DNA of 6,020 bases from JAUZQZ01 sp964624255 (GTDB taxonomy: Bacteria; Pseudomonadota; Zetaproteobacteria; Mariprofundales; Mariprofundaceae). The stretch is taken from NCBI GenBank assembly GCA_964624255.1, contig CAZUWV010000085.1:1-6020 (forward strand), read 5' to 3'. The translations under genes and the position numbers were made by a program. Shown here piece after piece: positions 1 to 4,966 of the stretch (the stretch's first letter is position 1; each line of letters starts with the position of its first letter). The notes beneath the pieces were generated by a model that did no database searches, was not told the origin of the DNA, and saw nothing but the letters and a program-made list of their open reading frames with translations.

Positions 1-234
1 TTCCGCTTCAATATCCGGCTCAAGAGCTAACAGACTCGGCTGATGGTGGAGAATGCCATCAATCCGATCCGTCAACGCACCCCATGGCTCACGCGGAATT
101 GAATAATGGCTTCCAAGATTCAGCAGGGTGTGTTGTCTGACCATCTTTCCGATGCGTGTGCTCTCCACTAATCGATATAATTTGTAGATGGAGCCATCGC
201 TCTTATGTTGTGTAGTTGTTTGGCGGATATACAT
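1..234 (-). CDS. IS1634-type (IS4-like) transposase, N-terminal 78 codons, cut by window edge
   Basis: The minus strand from the ATG at 234-232 stays open to the left edge for 78 codons. The product begins MYIRQTTTQHKSDGSIYKLY and continues with VRQHTLLNLG (residues 32-41) and SIPREPWGAL (45-54). The pattern MYIR-x-T..., YRLVES, VRQ-x-TLLNLG and IPRE-x-W is the usual N-terminus of IS1634-family DDE transposases, which move their own element by cut-and-paste. The catalytic core would lie left of the window, so I cannot say whether the gene is intact. The start is chosen because family members begin with MYIR; the ribosome-binding site is weak. Upstream, the minus-strand string TTTGTAGTGCCAAGTTTG near 284-301 could belong to the terminal inverted repeat, but the partner end is not visible. 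The family call is by recognition, not by search. Confidence 0.82.
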   Translation of the reverse strand, partial: MYIRQTTTQHKSDGSIYKLYRLVESTRIGKMVRQHTLLNLGSHYSIPREPWGALTDRIDGILHHQPSLLALEPDIEAE

Positions 235-372
235 AAGGGCAAGACTGTCGCCTAAAGACCCTGGATGCCAATAGAAAATAATACAAACTTGGCACTACAA
301 AGCAACCCAGAGACAGGAATCGTTTCTTTGCAACGGTTTTGTAAGCGAAAGTCCGCGTTTTTGATGGTTTTA

Positions 373-438
373 TGTCAAAGATGGGCCAGTTAAAAATTAC
401 TCAACATCTTCCAACGTCCGAATCTGTGTCTCATCCAT
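373..438 (-). pseudogene. possible decayed N-terminus of an integrase-core transposase
   Basis: On the minus strand an ATG at 438-436 opens MDETQIRTLEDVE, then a stop (399-397), then FLTGPSLT in the same frame before a second stop. Read through the first stop, the pattern IRTLEDV-x-FL-x-G resembles the first residues of a group of rve-type transposases that start with IRTLEQVRxFLxG. Nothing downstream in any frame continues the similarity, so if real it is a 5' stub. The match is short and could be chance. A purine-rich AGGGG lies about 14 bases upstream of the ATG, too far to count as a normal ribosome-binding site. Confidence 0.25.
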
Positions 439-489
439 CTGTATCAATATTCCCCTATGTTGGACGGACCCTTTAGCTTTTTAGGTTCA

Positions 490-570
490 TTTCATATTGG
501 AAAAGGCTTCGGCTACCTCAGCCCCAGTGAATATGAGAGCCTCTGGCAACCGCTGTCTCTGGCAGTATAA
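490..570 (+). pseudogene. possible IS3-type transposase C-terminal tail
   Basis: The plus frame ending at TAA 568-570 reads FHIGKGFGYLSPSEYESLW and then a few residues to the stop. The string H-x5-GYLSPSEYE resembles the end of IS3-family OrfB transposases, where the DDE core is followed by RxHSxLGYLSPxEYE close to the C-terminus. The frame stays open to the left, but its sequence shows none of the expected YNRKR helix or the catalytic glutamate. This is therefore a remnant or coincidence, and probably frameshifted (an adjacent frame reads SYWKRLR just before). Together with the fragments on both sides it suggests that 235-735 is filled by pieces of several insertion sequences rather than by a host gene. 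Confidence 0.28.
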
Positions 571-660
571 CCCTTTTCGATGTGTACACCTTTACCCAAC
601 CACTACATAGATGAGGTGGCCAGAACCACGGGACATGATTATGTCATTGAGGAGCCGCTG

Positions 661-723
661 CTTCCCAAAAATGGATTCGAGGTGGGATTACCGCTCATCC
701 ACCCAGAGTGTTGCGATTGACTC
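661..723 (-). repeat. IS5-derived miniature element, left-end fragment (copy C)
   Basis: Read on the minus strand, this stretch matches the left 56-60 bases of copy A (4695-4751). It shares an uninterrupted 25-base block, most of it the string CTGGGTGGATGAGCGG followed by TAATCCCAC in C and CAATCCCAC in A. The terminal repeat is degraded (GAGTCAATCGCAACACTC, 5 differences in 18 from the intact GAGCCTCTTGCAAAACTC). No matching right end is present to the left of 661, so the copy is truncated. Its outer end lies only 12 bases past the stop codon of the M23 gene. Confidence 0.7.
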
Positions 724-735
724 TTTTTAGAGATG

Positions 736-1674
736 CTATCCGTGCGACAAATACTTGAGCGGGTCGACAGGTCGTCCATAACGATGAACCTCATAATGCA
801 GATGAGGTCCGGTAGAGCGCCCCCTCGATCCAATTTTCCCAATCAGCTGGCCACCCACCACTTCATCTCCTATACGGATGGTAATCCTGGACATATGACC
901 ATAGCGCGTCACATACCCATATCCGTGATCAATATCTATCATGTTACCAAAGCCTCTCATCTTGCCTGCAAAAGTAACGATCCCCCGGCTGGCGGCCAGA
1001 ACAGGGGCGCCAAAACGATTGGCAATATCGAGACCACGGTGCATCTCCCGGCCTCCATTGATGGGGTCAATGCGCATACCATAGGGAGAACTTACCCATC
1101 CGCCTCTGGTCGGTCGTACATGCGGCCTCGCAGTCTGTATCATGCGTTTCCTATCAAGCAGATAGTTAATGGTCGCGAGTTGGCTACCCATGTTTGATAT
1201 CCTGGAACCCAGCCGTTCCAGTGAACCGTCAACAGTATTTCGGCTTACATTCGTGGTCTGTACATGTGGGCCACCAACGCCAGGTTGCAAACCAAAATTG
1301 AATTCAGACGCATCCAGTGAAGCCACATCAACCAATTGCGTACCCAGTGCATCCAGACGCGCCAGACGCGCCTGTACCATGCCGATATTGCGTACATATA
1401 CGGCCAGTCGCTTGCGATCCGCATCAGCCCTCGCACTCAGTTTGTCAAGCTCATTTCGCTGATGACCCTGAATCACGACCAACTGCCCCTCCAGAGCCAG
1501 AATATGTTGATTTTTTTCTTCCCCCTGCCAGGTCTGCCATCCGCCCCATGCCCCGAGAACGAACAAGGACAACAATAAGCTGCTTAAAATAACAAGCGAA
1601 CGGAAGGATATGCGCAGAGAGCGAACACTCCCGCGATCACGAACCAGCATTAAAGAAAAAGGTTTAAATGACAC
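736..1674 (-). CDS. membrane-anchored M23 family metallopeptidase (peptidoglycan endopeptidase)
   Basis: This 312-residue protein is predicted to be a zinc endopeptidase cutting peptide bonds in peptidoglycan, anchored in the inner membrane with its catalytic domain in the periplasm. A basic N-terminus is followed by one hydrophobic segment (about 25-45), then a helical, charged region (about 52-112) likely to form a coiled coil. The M23/LytM domain spans about 186-308. The zinc and catalytic residues are all present: H-x3-D in GREMHRGLD (H212, D216), H260 in RYGHMS, and H-x-H in GPHLHYEV (H291, H293), so it should be active rather than a degenerate EnvC/NlpD-type activator. The start is GTG, preceded by GGGGG four bases upstream; the only early ATG (codon 9) has no ribosome-binding site. 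In related genomes a similar peptidase often sits near secA and a DUF721 gene; here mobile-element debris lies downstream. The family is certain, the exact bond cut unknown. Confidence 0.93.
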   Translation of the reverse strand: MSFKPFSLMLVRDRGSVRSLRISFRSLVILSSLLLSLFVLGAWGGWQTWQGEEKNQHILALEGQLVVIQGHQRNELDKLSARADADRKRLAVYVRNIGMVQARLARLDALGTQLVDVASLDASEFNFGLQPGVGGPHVQTTNVSRNTVDGSLERLGSRISNMGSQLATINYLLDRKRMIQTARPHVRPTRGGWVSSPYGMRIDPINGGREMHRGLDIANRFGAPVLAASRGIVTFAGKMRGFGNMIDIDHGYGYVTRYGHMSRITIRIGDEVVGGQLIGKIGSRGRSTGPHLHYEVHRYGRPVDPLKYLSHG

Positions 1675-1730
1675 GATTCCCCCATGTGGACACCTTGCTA
1701 CCCATTGGAAAAAAGCTTGTCAAGCATTGA
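1668..1730 (+). pseudogene. short divergent ORF, possible stub of a DciA/DUF721-like gene
   Basis: An ATG at 1668 follows AAAAAGG at good spacing (TTTAA), and the frame encodes 20 residues containing VDTLLPIGKKLVKH before a TGA. DUF721 (DciA-like replicative helicase loader) proteins often begin with a similar D-x-LLP-x-G segment, and in several proteobacteria such a gene is divergent from an M23 peptidase gene, as this ORF would be. After the stop, a second frame reads IPIPAERAARE, which could be the next piece after a frameshift, but the match is weak and soon runs into an IS21-like motif (1801-1818). The ORF start overlaps the M23 start by a few bases on the opposite strand. I regard this as a plausible gene stub; it may equally be a chance ORF with a good ribosome-binding site. 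Confidence 0.3.
1695..1723 (-). promoter_or_regulatory. candidate sigma70 promoter for the M23 gene
   Basis: On the minus strand a perfect TTGACA (1723-1718) is followed after 17 bases by TAGCAA (1700-1695, 3 of 6 consensus positions). Transcription would start near 1688, leaving a leader of about 14 bases that contains the GGGGG ribosome-binding site (1683-1679) before the GTG start. Spacing and position fit, but the -10 box is poor. Confidence 0.4.
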
Positions 1731-1800
1731 CCACAGGAGTCTCCCCATTTTTATTCCCATACCGGCGGAACGAGCAGCTCGGGAATATATGTGCGCGGCG

Positions 1801-1818
1801 ACAATTAGGATGTCCGGT
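1801..1818 (+). repeat. 18-base motif shared with the IS21-like leader
   Basis: ACAATTAGgaTGTCCGGT here matches ACAATTAGctTGTCCGGT at 5629-5646 in 16 of 18 positions, both on the plus strand. The second copy lies in the leader of an IS21-type istA, where families of TGTCC/GGACA repeats are typical of the element ends. This copy may be a leftover IS21 end in the gap between the M23 gene and the reverse-transcriptase remnant. The rest of 1731-1985 contains no gene I can recognise. Confidence 0.4.
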
Positions 1819-1944
1819 CTTACCCCATCGTTGTCACAGAATCGCGAAAAAACTATTTTTAGCATAAGCATCGTTGGTAAATAAGGGTTTCTATCTCGGG
1901 TTTGCTTTGTATTGCCAAGGAAATAATTTATTAATCCTAACATA

Positions 1945-1974
1945 TTGAAATATAAGGGTTATATAAAATATAAT
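1945..1974 (+). promoter_or_regulatory. strong-looking sigma70 promoter sequence in an AT-rich gap
   Basis: TTGAAA (1945-1950) and TATAAT (1969-1974) are separated by 18 bases. Five of six and six of six consensus positions match. Transcription would begin near 1981 and run into the reverse-transcriptase remnant and then towards rep. The surrounding 60 bases are very AT-rich, so a chance match is possible. Confidence 0.4.
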
Positions 1975-1985
1975 GACAAAGATAG

Positions 1986-2230
1986 GGTGGACTAAAAGTA
2001 TCTGCATCGCCGGGCGTAGACGGTCTGACAAAGGCCGGATATGGAGGACATCATCTGATGAGCAACCCGAAAAGGCTGCACGAGCGTCTACGCAGTGGTC
2101 AATACCGGGCGAAAACGCGGCTGATACGATTTGGCCGCCATGGGCCGAGGGGCGACAAGGCGTCGGGAACGTTCGATTTTCTTGGCCTGACCCACATAGC
2201 GGGGAAGGATAGGCATGGGCGTTATTTGGT
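1986..2230 (+). pseudogene. group II intron reverse transcriptase, internally deleted remnant
   Basis: One frame, open from a stop at 1983 onward, carries two separate landmarks of bacterial group II intron-encoded proteins. Residues from SPGVDGLTKAGYGG (codons from 2007) through RLHERLRSGQYRAK (to 2114) match the RT N-terminus, normally SPGVDGxTWxxY...LHxRLxSGxYRAKPxRR. Directly after comes KTRLIRFGRHG (2112-2144) and then GTFDFLGLTHIAGK (from 2166), which match the end of the RT palm and the start of the thumb, normally KTRLIxFGR...FDFLGFTHxxGK. The roughly 200 residues between them, including the catalytic YADD box, are absent, so it cannot be active. No start codon is seen in frame. The maturase and endonuclease parts are also missing: the sequence passes into copy B of the IS5-derived element at about 2231. 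No intron domain V was found. Confidence 0.8.
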
Positions 2231-2344
2231 AGCAAATTTCGGGATGGAATGAACTACATGGTGGCTCCATGGAGTGAAATTGCAGCTCGGAAACGGGCTA
2301 AAGTGGGGAAGCAGATCGCCGCTCACGAGTTTTGCAAGAGGCTC
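2231..2344 (+). repeat. IS5-derived miniature element, right part (copy B)
   Basis: Bases 2240-2344 align without gaps to 4751-4855 of copy A, with 13 differences in 105 (about 88% identity). The right terminal repeat GAGTTTTGCAAGAGGCTC (2327-2344) is perfect. The left end is missing: the element begins abruptly where the reverse-transcriptase remnant stops. Both copies keep an open reading of MV-x-PWSEI-x-ARK and later EFCKRL. PWSEI resembles the VVPWSxL stretch near the N-terminus of IS5 transposases, which suggests the parent was an IS5-family element. Ten of the 13 differences change the amino acid, so this relic reading is not conserved as protein. Confidence 0.78.
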
Positions 2345-2400
2345 ATAATATATGGTTATGTGGCACAACATTCCCTAGAGTTTTGCAACTGGCTCAGCGT

Positions 2401-2424
2401 GTTAATATATATGGACATATTAAC
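2401..2424. repeat. AT-rich inverted repeat upstream of rep
   Basis: GTTAATAT (2401-2408) and ATATTAAC (2417-2424) are perfect inverted copies around an 8-base spacer, followed by TTTTT. It lies about 75 bases upstream of the rep -35 box. It could be an operator or a weak terminator for transcripts arriving from the left; the stem is AT-only apart from one pair, so termination would be poor. Confidence 0.3.
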
Positions 2425-2497
2425 TTTTTATCCTGTTCCGAAAGGCCTAATCTGCATCATTTTTATGCGATTGTCCTGCGTCTCATACTGGCATGTC

Positions 2498-2526
2498 TTG
2501 ACAACATAGCGACTGCTTCCCATATT
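2498..2526 (+). promoter_or_regulatory. candidate sigma70 promoter of rep with near-leaderless spacing
   Basis: A perfect TTGACA (2498-2503) is followed by a 17-base spacer and CATATT (2521-2526, 4 of 6 consensus). The expected start of transcription is about 2532-2534, only 7-9 bases before the ATG at 2541. No Shine-Dalgarno sequence lies before that ATG (the preceding bases are ACCACTCCCCTT), which fits a very short leader. Confidence 0.5.
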
Positions 2527-2540
2527 TTACCACTCCCCTT

Positions 2541-4514
2541 ATGTCTGATCTTAATCCACAACAATATAAAGCTGTTTTTCATCGCAAGGGTCCCTTACTG
2601 GTACTGGCAGGTGCGGGCTCAGGGAAAACGCGCGTTATTACCGAACGCATCGCGGCTTTGGTGGAACGGGACGTGCCACCTGGTGCCATCACAGCGGTTA
2701 CATTCACCAATAAAGCGGCGCGCGAGATGCGTCAGCGGCTAAATGCACGCCTCGGTGGGCAAAAAGGCAAGAGCTTGCGTATTTGTACCTTTCATGCGCT
2801 GGGGCTGTCTATGTTGCGTCAACACGCCGTGTTGGCAGACAGAAAGCCGAATGTATCCGTATTTGCAGGATCGGAGCAGCGTTCAGCATTGCGTAGTGTA
2901 TTGCAGGATATGCGTTTACCTGCCGATACTAAACAGGTTGACGCGATGTTGAGTCGTGTCTCCAGGTTGAAAAACGGACTTGCAGGGGGAATGAATCATC
3001 CGATGCCTGCGGGCCCTGATCTTTCGACGATACGGGACCGTTACGATCACTTGCTGGCACGGATGAATGCAGTGGATTTCGATGATCTGCTGATCCTTCC
3101 TGTTCGGATGTTGCAACAGGACGCGTCGATGCTGGCACTTTGGCGGGAACGTTGCCGCTATATGCTGGTCGATGAATATCAGGATAGCAGCCGGATTCAA
3201 TATGATTTTCTTCGCCTTCTGGTGCCACCGGACGGAAACCTGACTGTTGTAGGCGATGATGATCAATCCATCTATGGCTGGCGTGGTGCCGAGATCAGTA
3301 ATTTGTTTCGCCTGGATGAGGATTATCCGGGATTGATGGTCATCAGGCTGGAAGAAAACTATCGTTCCACTGCCGCTATTTTGCACACGGCCAACACGCT
3401 GATCGGCAATAATAGCCAGCGGATGGGTAAACAGTTGCATTCCAATCTGGGACGAGGCAAACCTCCGCGAATATGGGAGACAGCGATGCCGGAAGATGAG
3501 GCAGAGCGTGTAGCGGCAGATATTGTAGCGAGGCATGGCACATCAAAAAGTAAATGGGTTGACTTCTGTATCCTTTATCGCGCTTCGTATCAGTCGCGGC
3601 CACTGGAGTTAGCGTTGCGAGAGAGAGGCGTGCCCTATCATGTCAGTGGTGGCATGTCCTTTTTTGATCGGACGGAAGTACGCGATGTGCTGGCATGGTT
3701 ACGCCTGGTCGCCAATGGCGATGATGATTTGGCATTTTTGCGGGCCATCACCCGGCCTCGGCGCGGCTTGGGGGACAAGGCATTGGGCGCATTGGGACTG
3801 TTCGCGCGGGAGCATGGCCTTTCCTTGCTGGAAGCATGCGCTCGTAAGAATTTTCCACATCAACGTGCATCAGTATTCGCCGCGTTCGCCAATCTGGTGG
3901 GCAGCCTGGAACAACATTTTTTATGCGACGGGGCCGATGATGCCTTTGATGCGTTGCTGGTCGAGTCAGGGATCGAATCCATGATAAAAATCGAGGCTGA
4001 TGATGAAAGGGCGTCGGATTCCCGTATGGCGAATATCCATGAACTGCGCCGTTGGTGGGTCGCACATGTCGGGAATGGTGGTAAACTGGATGATTTCATC
4101 CAACGATTGAGCCTCTTCGCGGACAAGGATGACGAAAGCGGCGATGCCGTGCGGTTAATGACGGTTCATGCGGCCAAGGGGCTGGAGTTTGACCATGTGT
4201 ATATCGTGGGCATGGAGGAAGATTCCTTTCCGCACAGGAATGCGGTGGCGGAGAAGCGCATGGAGGAGGAACGGCGCTTGATGTATGTGGCTATTACCCG
4301 CGCGCGTTTTTATCTGACGCTAAGTCATGTCAAAAAAAAACGGCGTTTTGGACAACTGGAAGTTCAGTCGCCCTCCCCGTTTCTAGCTGAACTGGGAGAT
4401 GCGTACGTCCAGTGGGTGGATAGGGAGCCGGAATCGGATGCCTCCAGGGAGGAAAGTGAATCTCATATGGAAGCCATGCGGCGGGCGCTGGGCTTAGGAG
4501 CTGTAAATAAATAA
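2541..4514 (+). CDS. rep: ATP-dependent DNA helicase Rep (UvrD/Rep superfamily 1)
   Basis: This 657-residue protein is a 3'-to-5' DNA translocase and helicase that uses ATP to unwind DNA and clear proteins ahead of replication forks. All SF1A motifs are present in order: Q motif LNPQQYKAV (4-12), Walker A AGAGSGKT (23-30), Ia TFTNKAAREM (54-63), Ib CTFHALG, Walker B VDEYQD (210-215), III VVGDDDQSIYGWRGA (236-250), IV LEENYRST (270-277), V LMTVHAAKGLEFDHVY (539-554) and VI EERRLMYVAITRAR (576-589). The stretch SGGMSFFDRTEVRDVLAWLR (369-388) matches E. coli Rep closely, and the length suits Rep (about 673) better than UvrD (about 720). The ATG at 2541 is the only possible start: the Q motif begins at residue 4 and an in-frame TGA lies at 2499. 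No Shine-Dalgarno is present. The last seven codons lie inside a long inverted repeat shared with downstream DNA. The gene stands alone, with its own promoter. Confidence 0.95.
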   Translation: MSDLNPQQYKAVFHRKGPLLVLAGAGSGKTRVITERIAALVERDVPPGAITAVTFTNKAAREMRQRLNARLGGQKGKSLRICTFHALGLSMLRQHAVLADRKPNVSVFAGSEQRSALRSVLQDMRLPADTKQVDAMLSRVSRLKNGLAGGMNHPMPAGPDLSTIRDRYDHLLARMNAVDFDDLLILPVRMLQQDASMLALWRERCRYMLVDEYQDSSRIQYDFLRLLVPPDGNLTVVGDDDQSIYGWRGAEISNLFRLDEDYPGLMVIRLEENYRSTAAILHTANTLIGNNSQRMGKQLHSNLGRGKPPRIWETAMPEDEAERVAADIVARHGTSKSKWVDFCILYRASYQSRPLELALRERGVPYHVSGGMSFFDRTEVRDVLAWLRLVANGDDDLAFLRAITRPRRGLGDKALGALGLFAREHGLSLLEACARKNFPHQRASVFAAFANLVGSLEQHFLCDGADDAFDALLVESGIESMIKIEADDERASDSRMANIHELRRWWVAHVGNGGKLDDFIQRLSLFADKDDESGDAVRLMTVHAAKGLEFDHVYIVGMEEDSFPHRNAVAEKRMEEERRLMYVAITRARFYLTLSHVKKKRRFGQLEVQSPSPFLAELGDAYVQWVDREPESDASREESESHMEAMRRALGLGAVNK

Positions 4515-4681
4515 CATGGCCATTTCTCCATCAAGCCTATGCACCGTCTTGACACGCTGCTCAATCACAAAATATTCGATGTGGTAGAAACTGCATCTCA
4601 TGTTTTGTTCAAGCGCACCGCGACAATCTGGCACATATTCAAGCGTATAAACGGCCATGTTATTTATTTACAGCTCCTTAG
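4493..4681. mobile_element. 189-bp fold-back element with 33-bp inverted repeats at the end of rep
   Basis: Bases 4496-4521 and 4653-4678 are perfect inverted copies of 26 bases (AGGAGCTGTAAATAAATAAC then ATGGCC). With two mismatches the arms extend to 33 bases (4493-4525 and 4649-4681). They enclose 123 bases. The rep stop codon and last six or seven codons lie in the left arm. No target duplication is evident next to either arm, so the limits are set by loss of symmetry only. It could be a small non-autonomous transposable element, or a local inverted duplication. A transcript crossing it could form a long stem that may act at the rep 3' end. Confidence 0.6.
4494..4658 (-). CDS. hypothetical 54-residue protein within the fold-back element
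   Basis: The minus strand encodes 54 residues from ATG 4658-4656 to TAA 4496-4494, beginning MAVYTLEYVPDCRGALEQ and ending EMAMLFIYSS. I do not recognise it. Its composition looks protein-like (mixed charged and aromatic residues, ordinary codons), with no signal peptide or membrane segment. The start lies in the right arm of the inverted repeat and the stop in the left arm, so the MA near the start and the MAM near the end come from the two symmetric arms. It converges on rep and overlaps its last seven codons. A strong AAGGAG lies 15 bases before the ATG, further than usual, and TAA closes the frame four codons upstream. It may be an element-encoded peptide or a chance ORF. Confidence 0.27.
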   Translation of the reverse strand: MAVYTLEYVPDCRGALEQNMRCSFYHIEYFVIEQRVKTVHRLDGEMAMLFIYSS

Positions 4682-4690
4682 TCTGAACTC

Positions 4691-4694
4691 TCTT
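4691..4694. repeat. target-site duplication, left (TCTT)
   Basis: TCTT immediately left of the MITE end, matching TCTT at 4856-4859. The empty site would have read GAACTCTCTTGAGTAAAT. Confidence 0.7.
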
Positions 4695-4855
4695 GAGCCT
4701 CTTGCAAAACTCTGGGTGGATGAGCGGCAATCCCACTTTGAGTCCATTTTCGGGATGGAATGAGGTGCATGGTGGTTCCATGGAGCGAAATTTCAGCACG
4801 GAAATGGGCCAAAATGGGGAAGCCGATCACCGCTTACGAGTTTTGCAAGAGGCTC
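4695..4855 (+). mobile_element. 161-bp IS5-derived MITE, complete (copy A)
   Basis: Perfect 18-bp terminal inverted repeats, GAGCCTCTTGCAAAACTC (4695-4712) and its complement (4838-4855), flank a 125-base interior. TCTT occurs directly on both sides (4691-4694 and 4856-4859), a 4-bp target duplication as made by some IS5-family transposases. The interior has no transposase, but a 33-codon reading from ATG 4760 (MRCMVVPWSEISARK...) contains a VVPWSEI string typical of the N-terminus of IS5 transposases. The element is therefore best read as an internally deleted IS5-family copy that depends on a transposase made elsewhere. Intact ends and target duplication suggest it moved here more recently than copies B and C. 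Confidence 0.85.
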
Positions 4856-4859
4856 TCTT
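4856..4859. repeat. target-site duplication, right (TCTT)
   Basis: TCTT immediately right of the MITE end, the partner of 4691-4694. Confidence 0.7.
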
Positions 4860-4934
4860 GAGTAAATATTATCAGTAAATGCCTGATTTTGTTTACTCTT
4901 GGATTGGATTGGGAGCCGCGTAGCGGGGTGAGAT

Positions 4935-4950
4935 GCTATTCATGAATAGC
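4935..4950. repeat. perfect 16-bp palindrome downstream of the small secreted-protein gene
   Basis: GCTATTCATGAATAGC is identical to its reverse complement. It lies 16 bases past the stop codon of the minus-strand gene at 4967-5287. As RNA it would form a short hairpin, but no T-run follows on either strand, so it is not a standard terminator. A dimeric protein could bind it. Confidence 0.45.
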
Positions 4951-4966
4951 CAGGACTGCTACACGC

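Noticed and set aside
733..1197. 154-codon plus-strand ORF opposite the M23 gene
   Set aside because: It lies antisense to the conserved zinc-peptidase domain, which is certain; no independent signal supports it.
1698..1943. 81-codon minus-strand ORF upstream of the M23 gene
   Set aside because: No ribosome-binding site, no recognisable family, and it runs through the IS21-like motif and the M23 promoter region.
1891..2235. 114-codon minus-strand ORF opposite the reverse-transcriptase remnant
   Set aside because: The opposite strand carries clear RT landmarks in a single frame, so this is its shadow.
2249..2509. 86-codon plus-strand ORF starting in MITE copy B
   Set aside because: Only its first 30 codons relate to the IS5-type relic reading; the rest runs into unrelated intergenic DNA up to the rep promoter.
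2916..3536. 206-codon minus-strand ORF inside rep
   Set aside because: It is antisense to the catalytic part of an intact helicase, has no recognisable features, and is explained by rep codon usage.
4539..4763. 74-codon plus-strand ORF between rep and the MITE
   Set aside because: It crosses the fold-back loop, the arm, the target duplication and the MITE left end without respecting any boundary and has no ribosome-binding site.
4907..4926. CCGC-gta-GCGG mini-hairpin as a terminator
   Set aside because: Four-base stem with no following T-run on either strand.
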